A stretch of 47,604 nt of DNA from Aromatoleum evansii (lineage in GTDB: Bacteria > Pseudomonadota > Gammaproteobacteria > Burkholderiales > Rhodocyclaceae), in the NCBI RefSeq assembly GCF_012910805.1, contig NZ_WTVK01000043.1, forward strand, positions 1 to 47,604, in the 5' to 3' direction. Shown here one piece after another: positions 33,268-45,934 of the stretch (positions are counted from its first letter, which is position 1; each line of letters starts with the position of its first letter). The notes beneath the pieces were generated by a model, which was not told the DNA's origin, ran no database searches, and worked only from the letters and a program-made list of their open reading frames with translations. Both the position numbers and the translations under genes were made by a program.

Positions 33268-33723
33268 ATGAAGCATTACATCGCAGCAGCCCTGTCCCTG
33301 ATCGCGTTTTCGCTGCCCGCACAGGCAGACCTCAAGATCGAGGATCCGTGGGTGCGCGCAACCGTGCCGCACCAGAAAGTCACCGGGGCCTTCATGCGGC
33401 TCACCGCATCCGCTGATGCGAAGTTGGTCGCCGCGGGCTCGCCGGTCGCCGGTATCGTCGAGATCCATGAAATGGCGATGGAAAAGGACGTGATGAAGAT
33501 GCGCCCGGTCGCAGCGGTGCCGCTTCCTGCCGGTCAAACCGTCGAGCTCAAGCCCGGCGCGCACCACGTGATGCTGCTCGATCTGCGGAAACCGCTGCAA
33601 CCGGGCGATACCGTGCCGCTGGTCATTACCGTCGAAGGGCGCGACGGCAAGCGTGAAACGCTCGAGGTCAAAGCTACGGTGCGCCCGCTCGGCACGATGG
33701 GAGGCGCTGGCCATGAGCGCTGA
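33268..33723 (+). CDS. Periplasmic copper chaperone PCu(A)C
   Basis: A 151-residue precursor with a Sec signal (cleavage after AQA, about residue 20). The mature cupredoxin-like domain contains the full copper motif: His67, Met78, His100 and Met102 in exact H-x10-M-x21-H-x-M spacing. PCu(A)C proteins bind Cu(I) in the periplasm and help metallate the CuA site of cytochrome oxidase, often together with thioredoxin-like Sco/TlpA proteins. A GGAGTGG ribosome site precedes the ATG. The gene overlaps the receptor gene by 11 bases, tying it to uptake. Confidence 0.94.
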   Translation: MKHYIAAALSLIAFSLPAQADLKIEDPWVRATVPHQKVTGAFMRLTASADAKLVAAGSPVAGIVEIHEMAMEKDVMKMRPVAAVPLPAGQTVELKPGAHHVMLLDLRKPLQPGDTVPLVITVEGRDGKRETLEVKATVRPLGTMGGAGHER

Positions 33724-35818
33724 ACGAATCCGCGCGCTGGTCGCGTTTTCGTGCGCCTGCGCAATCGGTGGGGTATCGGCGGCAGATGGCGAGACCATCC
33801 TCGAACAGGTGACCGTCACCGGCACGCGGGAAAAGGAGCGCCTGGTCGAGACCCCGGCGTCGGTCGGAGCCGTCAAGGCGGAGGCGATTGCGGCGGACAA
33901 ACCGGCCCACCCCGCCCAGGTCATGAACCAGATCCCCGGTGCCGCGGTCGCCGTCACCAACGGCGAAGGACACACGACCTCCATCCGTCAGCCCTTCACG
34001 ACGAGTCCGGTGTACTTGTTCCTCGAGGACGGCATTCCCTCGCGGTCTCCGGGTTTCTTCAATCACAACGCGCTGTACGAGATCAACGTGCCGCAGGCGG
34101 GCGGCATCGAGGTGAACCGCGGTCCGTCGTCCGCGCTGTACGGATCGGATGCGATCGGTGGCGTCGTGAACGTGCTGACGCGCGTTCCGCCGACGAAGCC
34201 CGAACTCGGAGGCTCGGTGGAGATCGGCGAGCACGGCTGGCGGCGGGCGCTCCTGAGCGGCGGCTCGGGTTATGCGAACGGCGGCTTCCGTGCCGACCTC
34301 AATCTCTCCGCGACGGACGGCTGGCGCGACGACACCGCCTATGACCGCAAGAGCGGGACGCTGCGCTGGGACCACTTCATAGGCGACAACACTTCGCTGA
34401 AAACCGTGCTCGGCTTCTCGGAGATCGACCAGGACACCGGGGCGAATTCGCCGCTTGTGCGCGAGGACTACAAGCACGATCCGACGCGCAACTACCTGCC
34501 GATCGCCTTCCGCAAGGTCAGCGCGCTACGCGTCTCGACGAGTCTGGAGCACGAGACCGCGGATTCCCTGCTGTCGATCACGCCCTACTTGCGCGACAAC
34601 AGCATGGACCTGCTGGCGAGTTTCGCCCTCCGTTTCGACCCCAGCCTCGCCGAGACGCGGAATCAGTCCTACGGCCTGATGGCCAAGTGGCGCCAGGATT
34701 TCGTGCCGATGCGCGCGCGCCTGATCGCGGGTGTCGATCTCGACGTCAGTCCCGGGTCACGGCGCGAGAATCGGGTCAATGCGACGACGCGTGGCAGTGG
34801 TGCGAACCAGGAGTTCATCGACTACACGGTGGGGCCGCGCATCTATGATTACGACGTGGAGTACCGCGGCATCTCGCCCTACCTGCATGGCGAGTTCTCG
34901 CCCACGGAAAGGTTGCGCCTGACTGCGGGCCTGCGTTACGACGACATGCGCTACACCTTGCGCAATGACTTCACCGCGGGTGCCGTTCAGGTTGGAAGCA
35001 GCTTCTATGGGCAATCTGCCGACAGTACGGTGAGTTTCCGCCGCGCGACGCCGAAGTTCGGCGCTACCTACGCGCTCGATCGCGACACCCACCTCTTCGC
35101 CTCGTATAACCAGGGTTTCCGCGCGCCGTCCGAATCGCAGCTGTTCCGCCCATCGCGTGCGACGAGTCGTGCATCGGCGCTGGCGCTCGCGCAGTCCGCG
35201 CTCGAGCTGGAGGCCATCCGGGCCGAACAGTTCGAGCTCGGCATCCGCGGGGTGGTCGCCGGCGTGTCCTGCGATCTGGTCGCCTATGATCTCACCAAGC
35301 ACGACGACATCGTGAGCCAGCGCGATCCGGAGACGACGCAGACGATCACGACCAATGCCGGCAAGACGCGGCACCGGGGTATCGAACTCGGGCTCGGTAC
35401 GCCCCTGCACCGCACCGTCAGACTCGACGTTTCGATGTCGTACGCGTGGCACGAGTTCGAGGACTGGGAGACGTCGCAGGGCGATTTCGGTGGGAACGAA
35501 CAGGCCAGCGCGCCGCGCTTCATGTCGAATACCCGCCTGACCTGGACCCCGACGACTGCAGTCCGGGCTCAGGTCGAATGGTCGAGGATCGGCTCCTACT
35601 GGCTCGATGACGCGAACACCGTTAAGTATGGCGGGCACAACCTCTTCAATCTGCGGGGGAACTACGCGCTCAATCCGACGTGGTCGCTGTTCGGCAGCAT
35701 CCAGAACCTGACCGACAAGCGTTACGCCGAAAGCGCGCAACTGTCGACGCGGAGTACGCCGGTCTATTCGCCAGGCCTGCCCCGGACCGTGATCGCAGGG
35801 GTGGAGGCGAAATGGTGA
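33713..35818 (+). CDS. TonB-dependent outer-membrane receptor, probable copper(-complex) transporter
   Basis: A 701-residue precursor: signal sequence (to about 24), a likely TonB box (ILEQVTVTG, 29-37), a plug domain (about 40-155, with VNRGPSSALYGSDAIGGVVNVLTR) and a 22-strand barrel ending in an aromatic residue (VEAKW). The start at 33713 follows GGGAGG and lies inside the chaperone gene. The plug is like those of siderophore receptors, so sequence alone does not give the substrate. Copper is inferred from the overlapping PCu(A)C gene and the downstream Cys/His-rich protein. The barrel shows no obvious OprC-like Cys-Met/His-Met site by eye. Confidence 0.88.
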   Translation: MSAERIRALVAFSCACAIGGVSAADGETILEQVTVTGTREKERLVETPASVGAVKAEAIAADKPAHPAQVMNQIPGAAVAVTNGEGHTTSIRQPFTTSPVYLFLEDGIPSRSPGFFNHNALYEINVPQAGGIEVNRGPSSALYGSDAIGGVVNVLTRVPPTKPELGGSVEIGEHGWRRALLSGGSGYANGGFRADLNLSATDGWRDDTAYDRKSGTLRWDHFIGDNTSLKTVLGFSEIDQDTGANSPLVREDYKHDPTRNYLPIAFRKVSALRVSTSLEHETADSLLSITPYLRDNSMDLLASFALRFDPSLAETRNQSYGLMAKWRQDFVPMRARLIAGVDLDVSPGSRRENRVNATTRGSGANQEFIDYTVGPRIYDYDVEYRGISPYLHGEFSPTERLRLTAGLRYDDMRYTLRNDFTAGAVQVGSSFYGQSADSTVSFRRATPKFGATYALDRDTHLFASYNQGFRAPSESQLFRPSRATSRASALALAQSALELEAIRAEQFELGIRGVVAGVSCDLVAYDLTKHDDIVSQRDPETTQTITTNAGKTRHRGIELGLGTPLHRTVRLDVSMSYAWHEFEDWETSQGDFGGNEQASAPRFMSNTRLTWTPTTAVRAQVEWSRIGSYWLDDANTVKYGGHNLFNLRGNYALNPTWSLFGSIQNLTDKRYAESAQLSTRSTPVYSPGLPRTVIAGVEAKW

Positions 35819-37029
35819 GCGTCGCAACCCCAAGGACTGCGGCCCGGAAGGCGTTGCTGGCGTTGCTGGGGATCCTGGCCATCGCCAATGTCGACGTGGC
35901 CCACGCTCAACCGGCTCAGCACATGCATGGAGTGGCTGGCACCAAGCCTGCGAGACCGGAGCTGGGAACGAGCGCGGCCTTCGCTCCCGATGGCGCGCTG
36001 TACGCGGTGACCAAGGATGGTCAGCATGTGTTGCTGCATCGCAGTCCGGATGACGGCCGCAGCTGGGATGCGCCGGTCGTCGTCAACACGGAGCCGGAGC
36101 CGATCTCGGCCGACGGGGAAAATCGTCCCAAGCTCGCCTTCGATGCGGATGGCGCGGCGCTGGTGTCCTGGACCCGGCCACTGGCGAAGCGCTTCACCGG
36201 CGAGATCCGCTTCGCCCGTGCCGATGACCGTCGTCACTTCACGGCGCCCGTCACGGTGCATCGCGATCGCCAGGAGATCACCCATCGCTTCGAGTCGCTC
36301 GCCGTGACCGGTGCCGGCAAGGTCGTCCTGGCATGGATCGACAAGCGCGACCTCGAGCTAGCCCAGGCGGCGAATCGTGACTACCGCGGCGCGGCGATCT
36401 ACGCGGCGGTGTCGGACGACGGCGGGCGCAGTTTCCGGCCCGAGCAGAAGATCGCCGACCATTCCTGCGAATGCTGCCGCATCGCAATCACCGGGGATGC
36501 GGATGGTCTCCCGCTGCTGATGTGGCGCCATGTCTTCGAGCCCAACGAGCGCGATCACGCGATAGTGAAACTGGGTGCGGACGGGGCGCCGGGAAGTGTC
36601 GCGCGCGCCACCTTCGACCGTTGGCGCATCGACGCCTGCCCGCATCACGGCCCCTCGCTCGCCGTGGCGCCGGATGGCACGCGCCACGCGGTGTGGTTCA
36701 ACGAGAAGGACGGGGAAGGGCGGGTCTTCTACGGCCGTCTGGGGGATGGCCGTGTGGAGGGGCAGCGCGCGCTCGGCGGCGAACGGGCGGCGCATGCCGA
36801 TCTTGCGGTCGTGGGGCGGCGCGTCGCCGTCACCTGGAAGGAGTTCGACGGCGAGCGCACCGCCCTGCGGGCAGAGGTGTCGGCGGATGGTGGAGCCACG
36901 TTCAGTCCGCGGGCGCTTGCGGCGACCGAGGGCGCGTCGGACCAGCCGCGCCTGATCCGTCGCGGCGACGCGCTGCTCGTGTTCTGGCGGACGGAGACCG
37001 AGGGCATGCGGGGGTATTGGCTGGAATGA
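35812..37029 (+). CDS. Secreted sialidase-like Asp-box beta-propeller protein with CECC motif
   Basis: A 405-residue protein with a Sec signal ending AHA (about residue 32). Three Asp-boxes (SPDDGRSW near 78, SDDGGRSF near 201, SADGGATF near 357) identify a BNR/sialidase-type propeller, but no sialidase arginine triad was recognised, so glycosidase activity is doubtful. Unusual are H-S-C-E-C-C (217-222) and C-P-H-H (276-279), plus an H-M-H at the mature N-terminus: a plausible copper site. It overlaps the receptor stop by seven bases and the next gene by four. A periplasmic copper-binding or receptor-partner role is an inference. Confidence 0.8.
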   Translation: MVSVATPRTAARKALLALLGILAIANVDVAHAQPAQHMHGVAGTKPARPELGTSAAFAPDGALYAVTKDGQHVLLHRSPDDGRSWDAPVVVNTEPEPISADGENRPKLAFDADGAALVSWTRPLAKRFTGEIRFARADDRRHFTAPVTVHRDRQEITHRFESLAVTGAGKVVLAWIDKRDLELAQAANRDYRGAAIYAAVSDDGGRSFRPEQKIADHSCECCRIAITGDADGLPLLMWRHVFEPNERDHAIVKLGADGAPGSVARATFDRWRIDACPHHGPSLAVAPDGTRHAVWFNEKDGEGRVFYGRLGDGRVEGQRALGGERAAHADLAVVGRRVAVTWKEFDGERTALRAEVSADGGATFSPRALAATEGASDQPRLIRRGDALLVFWRTETEGMRGYWLE

Positions 37030-37487
37030 AGATCCGAAACCTCATTGCGGCGCTGTCGTGGTGCCTCGCCGCGGCAGCTTCCGCGGCAGAATTCCAGCCC
37101 CTCGATCGGGTCGCAGCGGCCCGCATCGTGGATCCGGCGAGCCACACGGTTCCGACGATCGTTGCCCTGTGGTCGTCGGAGTGTGTTCACTGCAAGAAGA
37201 ACCTCAAGCTCTTTTCCGAGATGGCCAGGGGAGATCGCCGGTTCAGGCTGGTCACGGTGGCAGTGGAGCCGCAGTTTGCCGGCCTGGCCGAACTGCTGGA
37301 CCTGCTTTCCGTGCCCGGGCAGCGTTTTGCCTACGGGGTTGATTCGCCCGAGGCGCTCGGTTACGCGCTCGATCCGAAGTGGCGCGGCGAGTTGCCGAGA
37401 ACGATCTTTTTCGACGGGAAGGGTGGCAAGTCAGCCCTGTCCGGCGTCGTCACCGAGGCGAAGGTCCGCTCGGCCCTCGGTCTGTAG
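37026..37487 (+). CDS. Periplasmic thioredoxin-like protein (TlpA-type CxxC)
   Basis: A 153-residue precursor with a signal peptide (to about 20) and a thioredoxin fold carrying Cys53-Val-His-Cys56 after the VALWSSE strand. Such proteins keep cysteines of copper sites reduced or reduce disulfides during metallation. Its start overlaps the propeller gene stop (ATGA), the tightest link in the operon, so reduction of the CECC cysteines is an attractive guess. The cis-proline is probably in ELPRTIFFD. It ends before a strong bidirectional terminator. Confidence 0.87.
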   Translation: MKIRNLIAALSWCLAAAASAAEFQPLDRVAAARIVDPASHTVPTIVALWSSECVHCKKNLKLFSEMARGDRRFRLVTVAVEPQFAGLAELLDLLSVPGQRFAYGVDSPEALGYALDPKWRGELPRTIFFDGKGGKSALSGVVTEAKVRSALGL

Positions 37488-37519
37488 GCGGCCCCGTAAT
37501 GACGCCGGCCGGAAAGTAA

Positions 37520-37543
37520 AAAGGGCGGACGAAACCGCCCTTT
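37520..37543. terminator. Bidirectional rho-independent terminator
   Basis: AAAGGGCGG-ACGAAA-CCGCCCTTT is a perfect nine-bp stem with A and T runs on both sides. It separates the convergent thioredoxin-like and ETF-QO genes and can stop transcription from both. Confidence 0.8.
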
Positions 37544-37568
37544 GCCGTCGCTGGCCCGGGGCCGGGGA

Positions 37569-39212
37569 TCACATTCCCTGGTAGATCGGTCCCTCGCCGC
37601 CCTGCGGCACGACCCAGTTGATGTTTTGCGTCGGGTCCTTGATGTCGCAGGTCTTGCAGTGCACGCAGTTCTGCGCGTTGATCTGCAGGCGCGGGTTCTG
37701 ACCCGACTCGTCGCGCACGATCTCGTACACGCCCGCCGGGCAGTAGCGCTGCTCGGGTGCATCGTACTTGGCGAGATTCACCGCGATCGGCACCGACGCA
37801 TCCTTCAGCTGCAGGTGGCAGGGCTGGTCTTCCTCGTGATTGGTGTTCGACAGGAACACCGAGGAGAGGCGGTCGAAGGTGAGCACGCCATCGGGTTTCG
37901 GGTAGTCGATCTTCGGGCACTCGGACGCGGGCTTGAGCTTGTCGTGGTCGGAGCTGTTGTGCAGCGTCCACGGCGCCTTCCCGCCGAACACCTTCTGGTC
38001 GATGCCGAAGAGCAGCGAACCCATCCACAAGCCCTTCTTCATGTAGGGCTTGAAGTTGCGCGTCTTGTGCAGTTCCTCGAACAGCCAGCTGCTCTTGAAC
38101 GCCTCGGGGAACGCCTTCAGCTCGTCGCGGCTGCGCTCGGCCGTCACGGCCTCGAAGGCCGCCTCGGCGGCAAGAGCGCCGCTCTTGATCGCGGCGTGGC
38201 TGCCCTTGATGCGCGCGGCGTTGAGGAAGCCCGCGTCGTCGCCGATCAGCGCGCCGCCCGGGAACACGAGCTTCGGCTGGCTCTGCAGGCCGCCCGCGGC
38301 GATCGCGCGCGCGCCGTACGCCAGACGCTTGCCGCCTTCGAGATACTTGCGGATCTCGGGGTGCGTCTTGTAGCGCTGAAACTCCTCGAAGGGCGAGAGA
38401 TGCGGGTTGGTGTAGTTGAGGCCCACCACGTAGCCGATCGCGACCAGGTTGTCCTCGAGGTGATAGACGAAGCCGCCGCCGTAGGTGTCCGAGGGCAGCG
38501 GCCAGCCGGTGGTATGCACGACCACGCCCGGCTCGTGACGTTCGGCGGGGACTTCCCACAGCTCCTTCAGGCCGATGCCGTAGGTTTGCGGATCGACGCC
38601 GTTGCGCAGATTGAATTTCGCTTCGAGCTGCTTGCCCAGGTGCCCGCGACAGCCTTCGGCGAAGAGCGTGTATTTGGCGTGCAGTTCCATCCCCGGCTGG
38701 TAGGCGGGGCCCTGTTCGCCTTCGCGCGTGACGCCCATGTCGCCGGTGGCGACACCCTTAACGGCGCCGTTCTCGTCATAGAGGATCTCCGCCCCGGCGA
38801 AACCGGGATAGACCTCGACGCCCAGCGCTTCGGCCTGTTCGCCGAGCCACTTGGCGACGTTGCCCAGGCGCACGATGTAGTTGCCGTGGTTCAGGAAACA
38901 GTCTGGCAGCAGGCCGTTCGGGACCTTGCGCCCGCCCGTCTCGTTGAGGAAGATCACGCGATCTTCGGTGACCGCGGTGGTCACCGGCGCGCCCTGTTCC
39001 TTCCAGTCGGGGATCAATTCGTTCAGCGCGCGCGGATCCATCACCGCGCCCGAGAGGATGTGCGCGCCGATCTCGGCGGCCTTTTCGATCAGGCACACGG
39101 AGACGTCATTGCCCTTCTCGGCGGCCAGTTGCTTCAGCCTGATCGCCGCCGCGAGCCCCGCAGGGCCGCCGCCGACGATCAGGACGTCGAATTCCATCGA
39201 TTCGCGTTCCAT
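37569..39212 (-). CDS. Electron-transfer flavoprotein-ubiquinone oxidoreductase
   Basis: A 547-residue membrane-associated flavo-iron-sulfur enzyme (ETF-QO) passing electrons from acyl-CoA dehydrogenases, via ETF, to ubiquinone. The FAD fold is DVLIVGGGPAGLAAAIRL at the start; the FeS domain at the end has R-Y-C-P-A-G-V-Y-E and N-C-V-H-C-K-T-C-D-I-K-D, the four cysteines of the [4Fe-4S] cluster. GGAGA precedes the ATG at 39212; a Met five residues later is an alternative. It is divergent from a thioesterase gene with a perfect palindrome in between, linking it to fatty-acid regulation. Confidence 0.97.
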   Translation of the reverse strand: MERESMEFDVLIVGGGPAGLAAAIRLKQLAAEKGNDVSVCLIEKAAEIGAHILSGAVMDPRALNELIPDWKEQGAPVTTAVTEDRVIFLNETGGRKVPNGLLPDCFLNHGNYIVRLGNVAKWLGEQAEALGVEVYPGFAGAEILYDENGAVKGVATGDMGVTREGEQGPAYQPGMELHAKYTLFAEGCRGHLGKQLEAKFNLRNGVDPQTYGIGLKELWEVPAERHEPGVVVHTTGWPLPSDTYGGGFVYHLEDNLVAIGYVVGLNYTNPHLSPFEEFQRYKTHPEIRKYLEGGKRLAYGARAIAAGGLQSQPKLVFPGGALIGDDAGFLNAARIKGSHAAIKSGALAAEAAFEAVTAERSRDELKAFPEAFKSSWLFEELHKTRNFKPYMKKGLWMGSLLFGIDQKVFGGKAPWTLHNSSDHDKLKPASECPKIDYPKPDGVLTFDRLSSVFLSNTNHEEDQPCHLQLKDASVPIAVNLAKYDAPEQRYCPAGVYEIVRDESGQNPRLQINAQNCVHCKTCDIKDPTQNINWVVPQGGEGPIYQGM

Positions 39213-39321
39213 TCAGTTCTCCATTTGAATACGCGGATATTGGTTTTGTGCATCGCGGAGATGCAGTTTAATACATGCGCAGCCCCGCACGGGCATGCCA
39301 TTCGCCGCCGCGATGCGTGTA

Positions 39322-39343
39322 TAACATACGGTACCGTATGTTA
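39322..39343. promoter_or_regulatory. 22-bp perfect palindromic operator candidate
   Basis: AACATACGGTACCGTATGTT plus one further paired base on each side is a perfect 22-bp palindrome between the divergent ETF-QO and thioesterase genes, 38 bases before the thioesterase ATG and 110 before ETF-QO. A 16/22 copy lies upstream of fadH. Length and symmetry fit a TetR-family dimer; fatty-acid regulators of that family (FadP/PsrA-like) are known in proteobacteria. Confidence 0.7.
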
Positions 39344-39380
39344 GAGTGTCTTGTCGAGCCAAACCAGAGGAACCCACTCA

Positions 39381-39785
39381 ATGGAAGAGAAACGGAAGTT
39401 GGTCCATACCACCCGCATTCCGGTGCGCTGGGGCGACATGGACTACTACGGGCACGTCAATAACACGGTGTATTTCCGCTACTGCGAGCAGGCGCGCGTC
39501 GAATGGATCGAGCTGCTCGGCTTCGGCGTCGATCCCAATTGCGGGTCGGGTCCGGTCGTGATCAACGCCAGCTGCACCTTCCTGCTGCCGATCAACTATC
39601 CGGCCACCGTCATCGTGAAGATGTATGCGGGCGAACCCGGCCGGAGCAGTGTGATGACCTGGTATGAACTCTTCGTCGAGGGCGAGGAGCGCCTCTACGC
39701 GGACGGCGCGTCCAAGGTCGTGTGGATGGACATGGCCACGAACAAGTCGGTGCCCCTGCCGGAAGGGCTGCGCGCTTTTCTCTGA
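39381..39785 (+). CDS. Acyl-CoA thioesterase, hotdog fold (4HBT/YbgC-like)
   Basis: A 134-residue hotdog-fold thioesterase. The motif R-W-G-D-M-D-Y-Y-G-H-V-N-N (16-28) carries the catalytic Asp19 and the conserved GHVNN. Such enzymes hydrolyse acyl-CoA to free acid and CoA. AGAGGA precedes the ATG at 39381; a TTG ten codons earlier is less likely. Its divergent pairing with ETF-QO and the shared palindrome suggest that it limits acyl-CoA build-up during beta-oxidation. Chain-length preference is unknown. Confidence 0.9.
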   Translation: MEEKRKLVHTTRIPVRWGDMDYYGHVNNTVYFRYCEQARVEWIELLGFGVDPNCGSGPVVINASCTFLLPINYPATVIVKMYAGEPGRSSVMTWYELFVEGEERLYADGASKVVWMDMATNKSVPLPEGLRAFL

Positions 39786-39890
39786 CGCGTCCTTGTCGGC
39801 CGGTTCGGGTAGAGTCGGGGGTGAGGATGATGCATGCGTGGCCGATCCGGGTCGAAGGGTATCTGGCTGCCGGTTTAACAGGGAGATCGG

Positions 39891-40431
39891 ATGATGCTGA
39901 TGAACTGCGAAAAATCCGTCCTGCTGATTGTGGACGTGCAGGAGCGGCTCGCGCCGGCAATCGCCGAGAGCGAGGTCATTGTGCGCAATTGCGCGTGGCT
40001 CGCCGGCGTCGCCGCGCGCGTGGGGGTGCCGGTGGTCGTCACGGAGCACTTTCCGGACAAGATCGGCGGCACGGTTGCGGAAGTGAAGGGCGCCGCAGTG
40101 GCCGCAGGCGCGCAGTTCGTCACCAAGCAGCATTTTTCGGCTGAGGCCGACGGATGCCTCAGGGGTACGACCATCGACGACAGACGGCAGGTCGTGGTGT
40201 GCGGAACGGAAGCCCATGTGTGCGTCCAGCAGACCGCGCTGGGCTTGCGCTGGGCGGGCCGCGACGTCTTCGTGGTGGCGGATGCCGCCGGCTCGCGGCG
40301 AGCGAGCGACCGCGATCTGGCTTTTGCACGCATGCGCGGTCACGGCATCGAGATCGTGTCGCGGGAAATGGTCGCCTTCGAATGGTTGCGCCGCGGCGGC
40401 ACCGAGCTCTTCCGCAGCGTGAATCGCGACT

Positions 40432-40442
<11 letters not shown>
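39891..40442 (+). CDS. Isochorismatase-family hydrolase
   Basis: A 183-residue cysteine hydrolase with the complete triad: Asp15 in LLIVDVQERL, Lys79 in FVTKQHFSA, and Cys111 in VVVCGTEAHVCVQQTA, with the cis-peptide region GTEAH. Close relatives are uncharacterised YcaC-type hydrolases; the substrate cannot be predicted. AGGGAGA precedes the ATG at 39891; 39894 is also possible. The last 11 bases overlap the end of the convergent pyruvyl-transferase gene. Confidence 0.92.
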
Positions 40443-43314
<2,872 letters not shown>

Positions 43315-43324
43315 GGGAGTCGCG

Positions 43325-44164
43325 ATGAAACTCTGCGGATTCGAGGCCGGGCTCGACAAGCCCTTTTTCCTGATCGCTGGTCCCTGCGTGATCGAGTCGC
43401 GCGACATGGCCTTCGAGACGGCCGGCGCGCTCAAGGAGATCTGCGCTGAGCTGGCGATCCCCTTCATCTACAAGTCGTCGTACGACAAGGCCAACCGCAG
43501 TTCGGGCAAGTCCTACCGTGGCACGGGCATGGAGAAGGGCCTCGAGATCCTCGCCGACGTGCGCAAGCAACTCGGCGTGCCGGTGCTGACCGATGTGCAT
43601 GCGATCGAGGAAATCCCGGCCGTGGCGGCCGTCGTCGACGTGTTGCAGACGCCGGCCTTCCTGTGCCGCCAGACCGACTTCATCCATGCGGTCGCCGCGA
43701 GCGGCAAGCCGGTGAACATCAAGAAGGGCCAGTTCCTCGCGCCGGGCGACATGAAGAACGTCGTGGACAAGGCGCGCGAGGCCAACGGCGGCGCGGACAC
43801 CATCATGGTGTGCGAGCGCGGTGCATCCTTCGGTTACAACAATCTCGTGTCGGACATGCGCAGCCTTGCGATCATGCGCGAAACGGGTTGCCCGGTCGTG
43901 TTCGATGCGACGCACTCGGTGCAGCTCCCCGGCGGCCAGGGTACGGCTTCGGGCGGGCAGCGCGAGTTCGTGCCGGTGTTGGCGCGTGCGGCCATGGCAG
44001 TGGGTGTGGCGGGGCTCTTCATGGAGACCCACCCCGATCCCGCAAAGGCCCTCTCGGACGGCCCGAACGCATGGCCGCTGCCGAAGATGAAGGCGCTGCT
44101 GGCGACGCTGAAGGATATCGACAGCCTGGTGAAGCGCCACGGCTTCATGGAGCTGGCCGGCTGA
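43325..44164 (+). CDS. kdsA: 3-deoxy-8-phosphooctulonate (KDO-8-P) synthase, metal-dependent type
   Basis: A 279-residue cytoplasmic enzyme condensing PEP and arabinose 5-phosphate for the KDO of lipopolysaccharide. Conserved blocks include [21 protein letters not shown] and [12 protein letters not shown]. The N-terminal [10 protein letters not shown] has Cys21 where the metal-free E. coli enzyme has Asn, placing it in the metal-dependent class. GGGAG precedes the ATG, 10 bases after pyrG. Confidence 0.97.
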   Translation: MKLCGFEAGLDKPFFLIAGPCVIESRDMAFETAGALKEICAELAIPFIYKSSYDKANRSSGKSYRGTGMEKGLEILADVRKQLGVPVLTDVHAIEEIPAVAAVVDVLQTPAFLCRQTDFIHAVAASGKPVNIKKGQFLAPGDMKNVVDKAREANGGADTIMVCERGASFGYNNLVSDMRSLAIMRETGCPVVFDATHSVQLPGGQGTASGGQREFVPVLARAAMAVGVAGLFMETHPDPAKALSDGPNAWPLPKMKALLATLKDIDSLVKRHGFMELAG

Positions 44165-44207
44165 AGCAGTTGCCGGTGTTGCGATCAACTTATTTTTGAC
44201 CCCTTGA

Positions 44208-45512
<1,305 letters not shown>

Positions 45513-45566
45513 GCGTCCCGCGTTCTGCGGCGGCCCGTAGGGGCCGGCCGCAATGATTCAATGCAC

Positions 45567-45598
45567 AAGGCCGGCGATGAATTCGCCGGCCTTCTTTT
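45567..45598 (+). terminator. Rho-independent terminator after eno
   Basis: An 11-bp perfect stem (AAGGCCGGCGA / TCGCCGGCCTT, loop TGAAT) is followed by CTTTT, 54 bases after the eno stop. ftsB begins 27 bases later, so ftsB must rely on readthrough or its own promoter. Confidence 0.8.
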
Positions 45599-45624
45599 GA
45601 TTACGAGCAGATCTTCGTCCCTTT

Positions 45625-45903
45625 ATGCGCTGGCCTCTGGTCATCCTCGTCCTGCTGGTTGCACTCCTGCAGTATCCGCTCTGGCTGGGCAAGGGCGGCT
45701 GGTTGCGGGTGTGGGACGTCGACCGGCAACTGCAGGAGCAGCGCGAGAAGAATCGCGAGCTGGAGCAGCGCAACGCGGGCCTGGAAGCCGAAGTGCGCGA
45801 TCTCAAGTCCGGCAACGAGGCGATCGAGGAGCGCGCACGCTTCGAGCTCGGGCTGACCAAGCCCGGCGAAGTTTTCGTTCACACCCCCCGGCAGAAGCCC
45901 TGA
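45625..45903 (+). CDS. ftsB: Cell division protein FtsB
   Basis: A 92-residue bitopic division protein: one N-terminal membrane helix (4-21), a periplasmic coiled coil (about 34-70), and the C-terminal E[15 protein letters not shown] motif typical of FtsB, which binds FtsL and FtsQ at the septum. The location just after eno is conserved in beta- and gammaproteobacteria. Confidence 0.95.
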   Translation: MRWPLVILVLLVALLQYPLWLGKGGWLRVWDVDRQLQEQREKNRELEQRNAGLEAEVRDLKSGNEAIEERARFELGLTKPGEVFVHTPRQKP

Positions 45904-45934
45904 CGGCGGCTGCCCCGGGGGGAGTGCCATCTGC

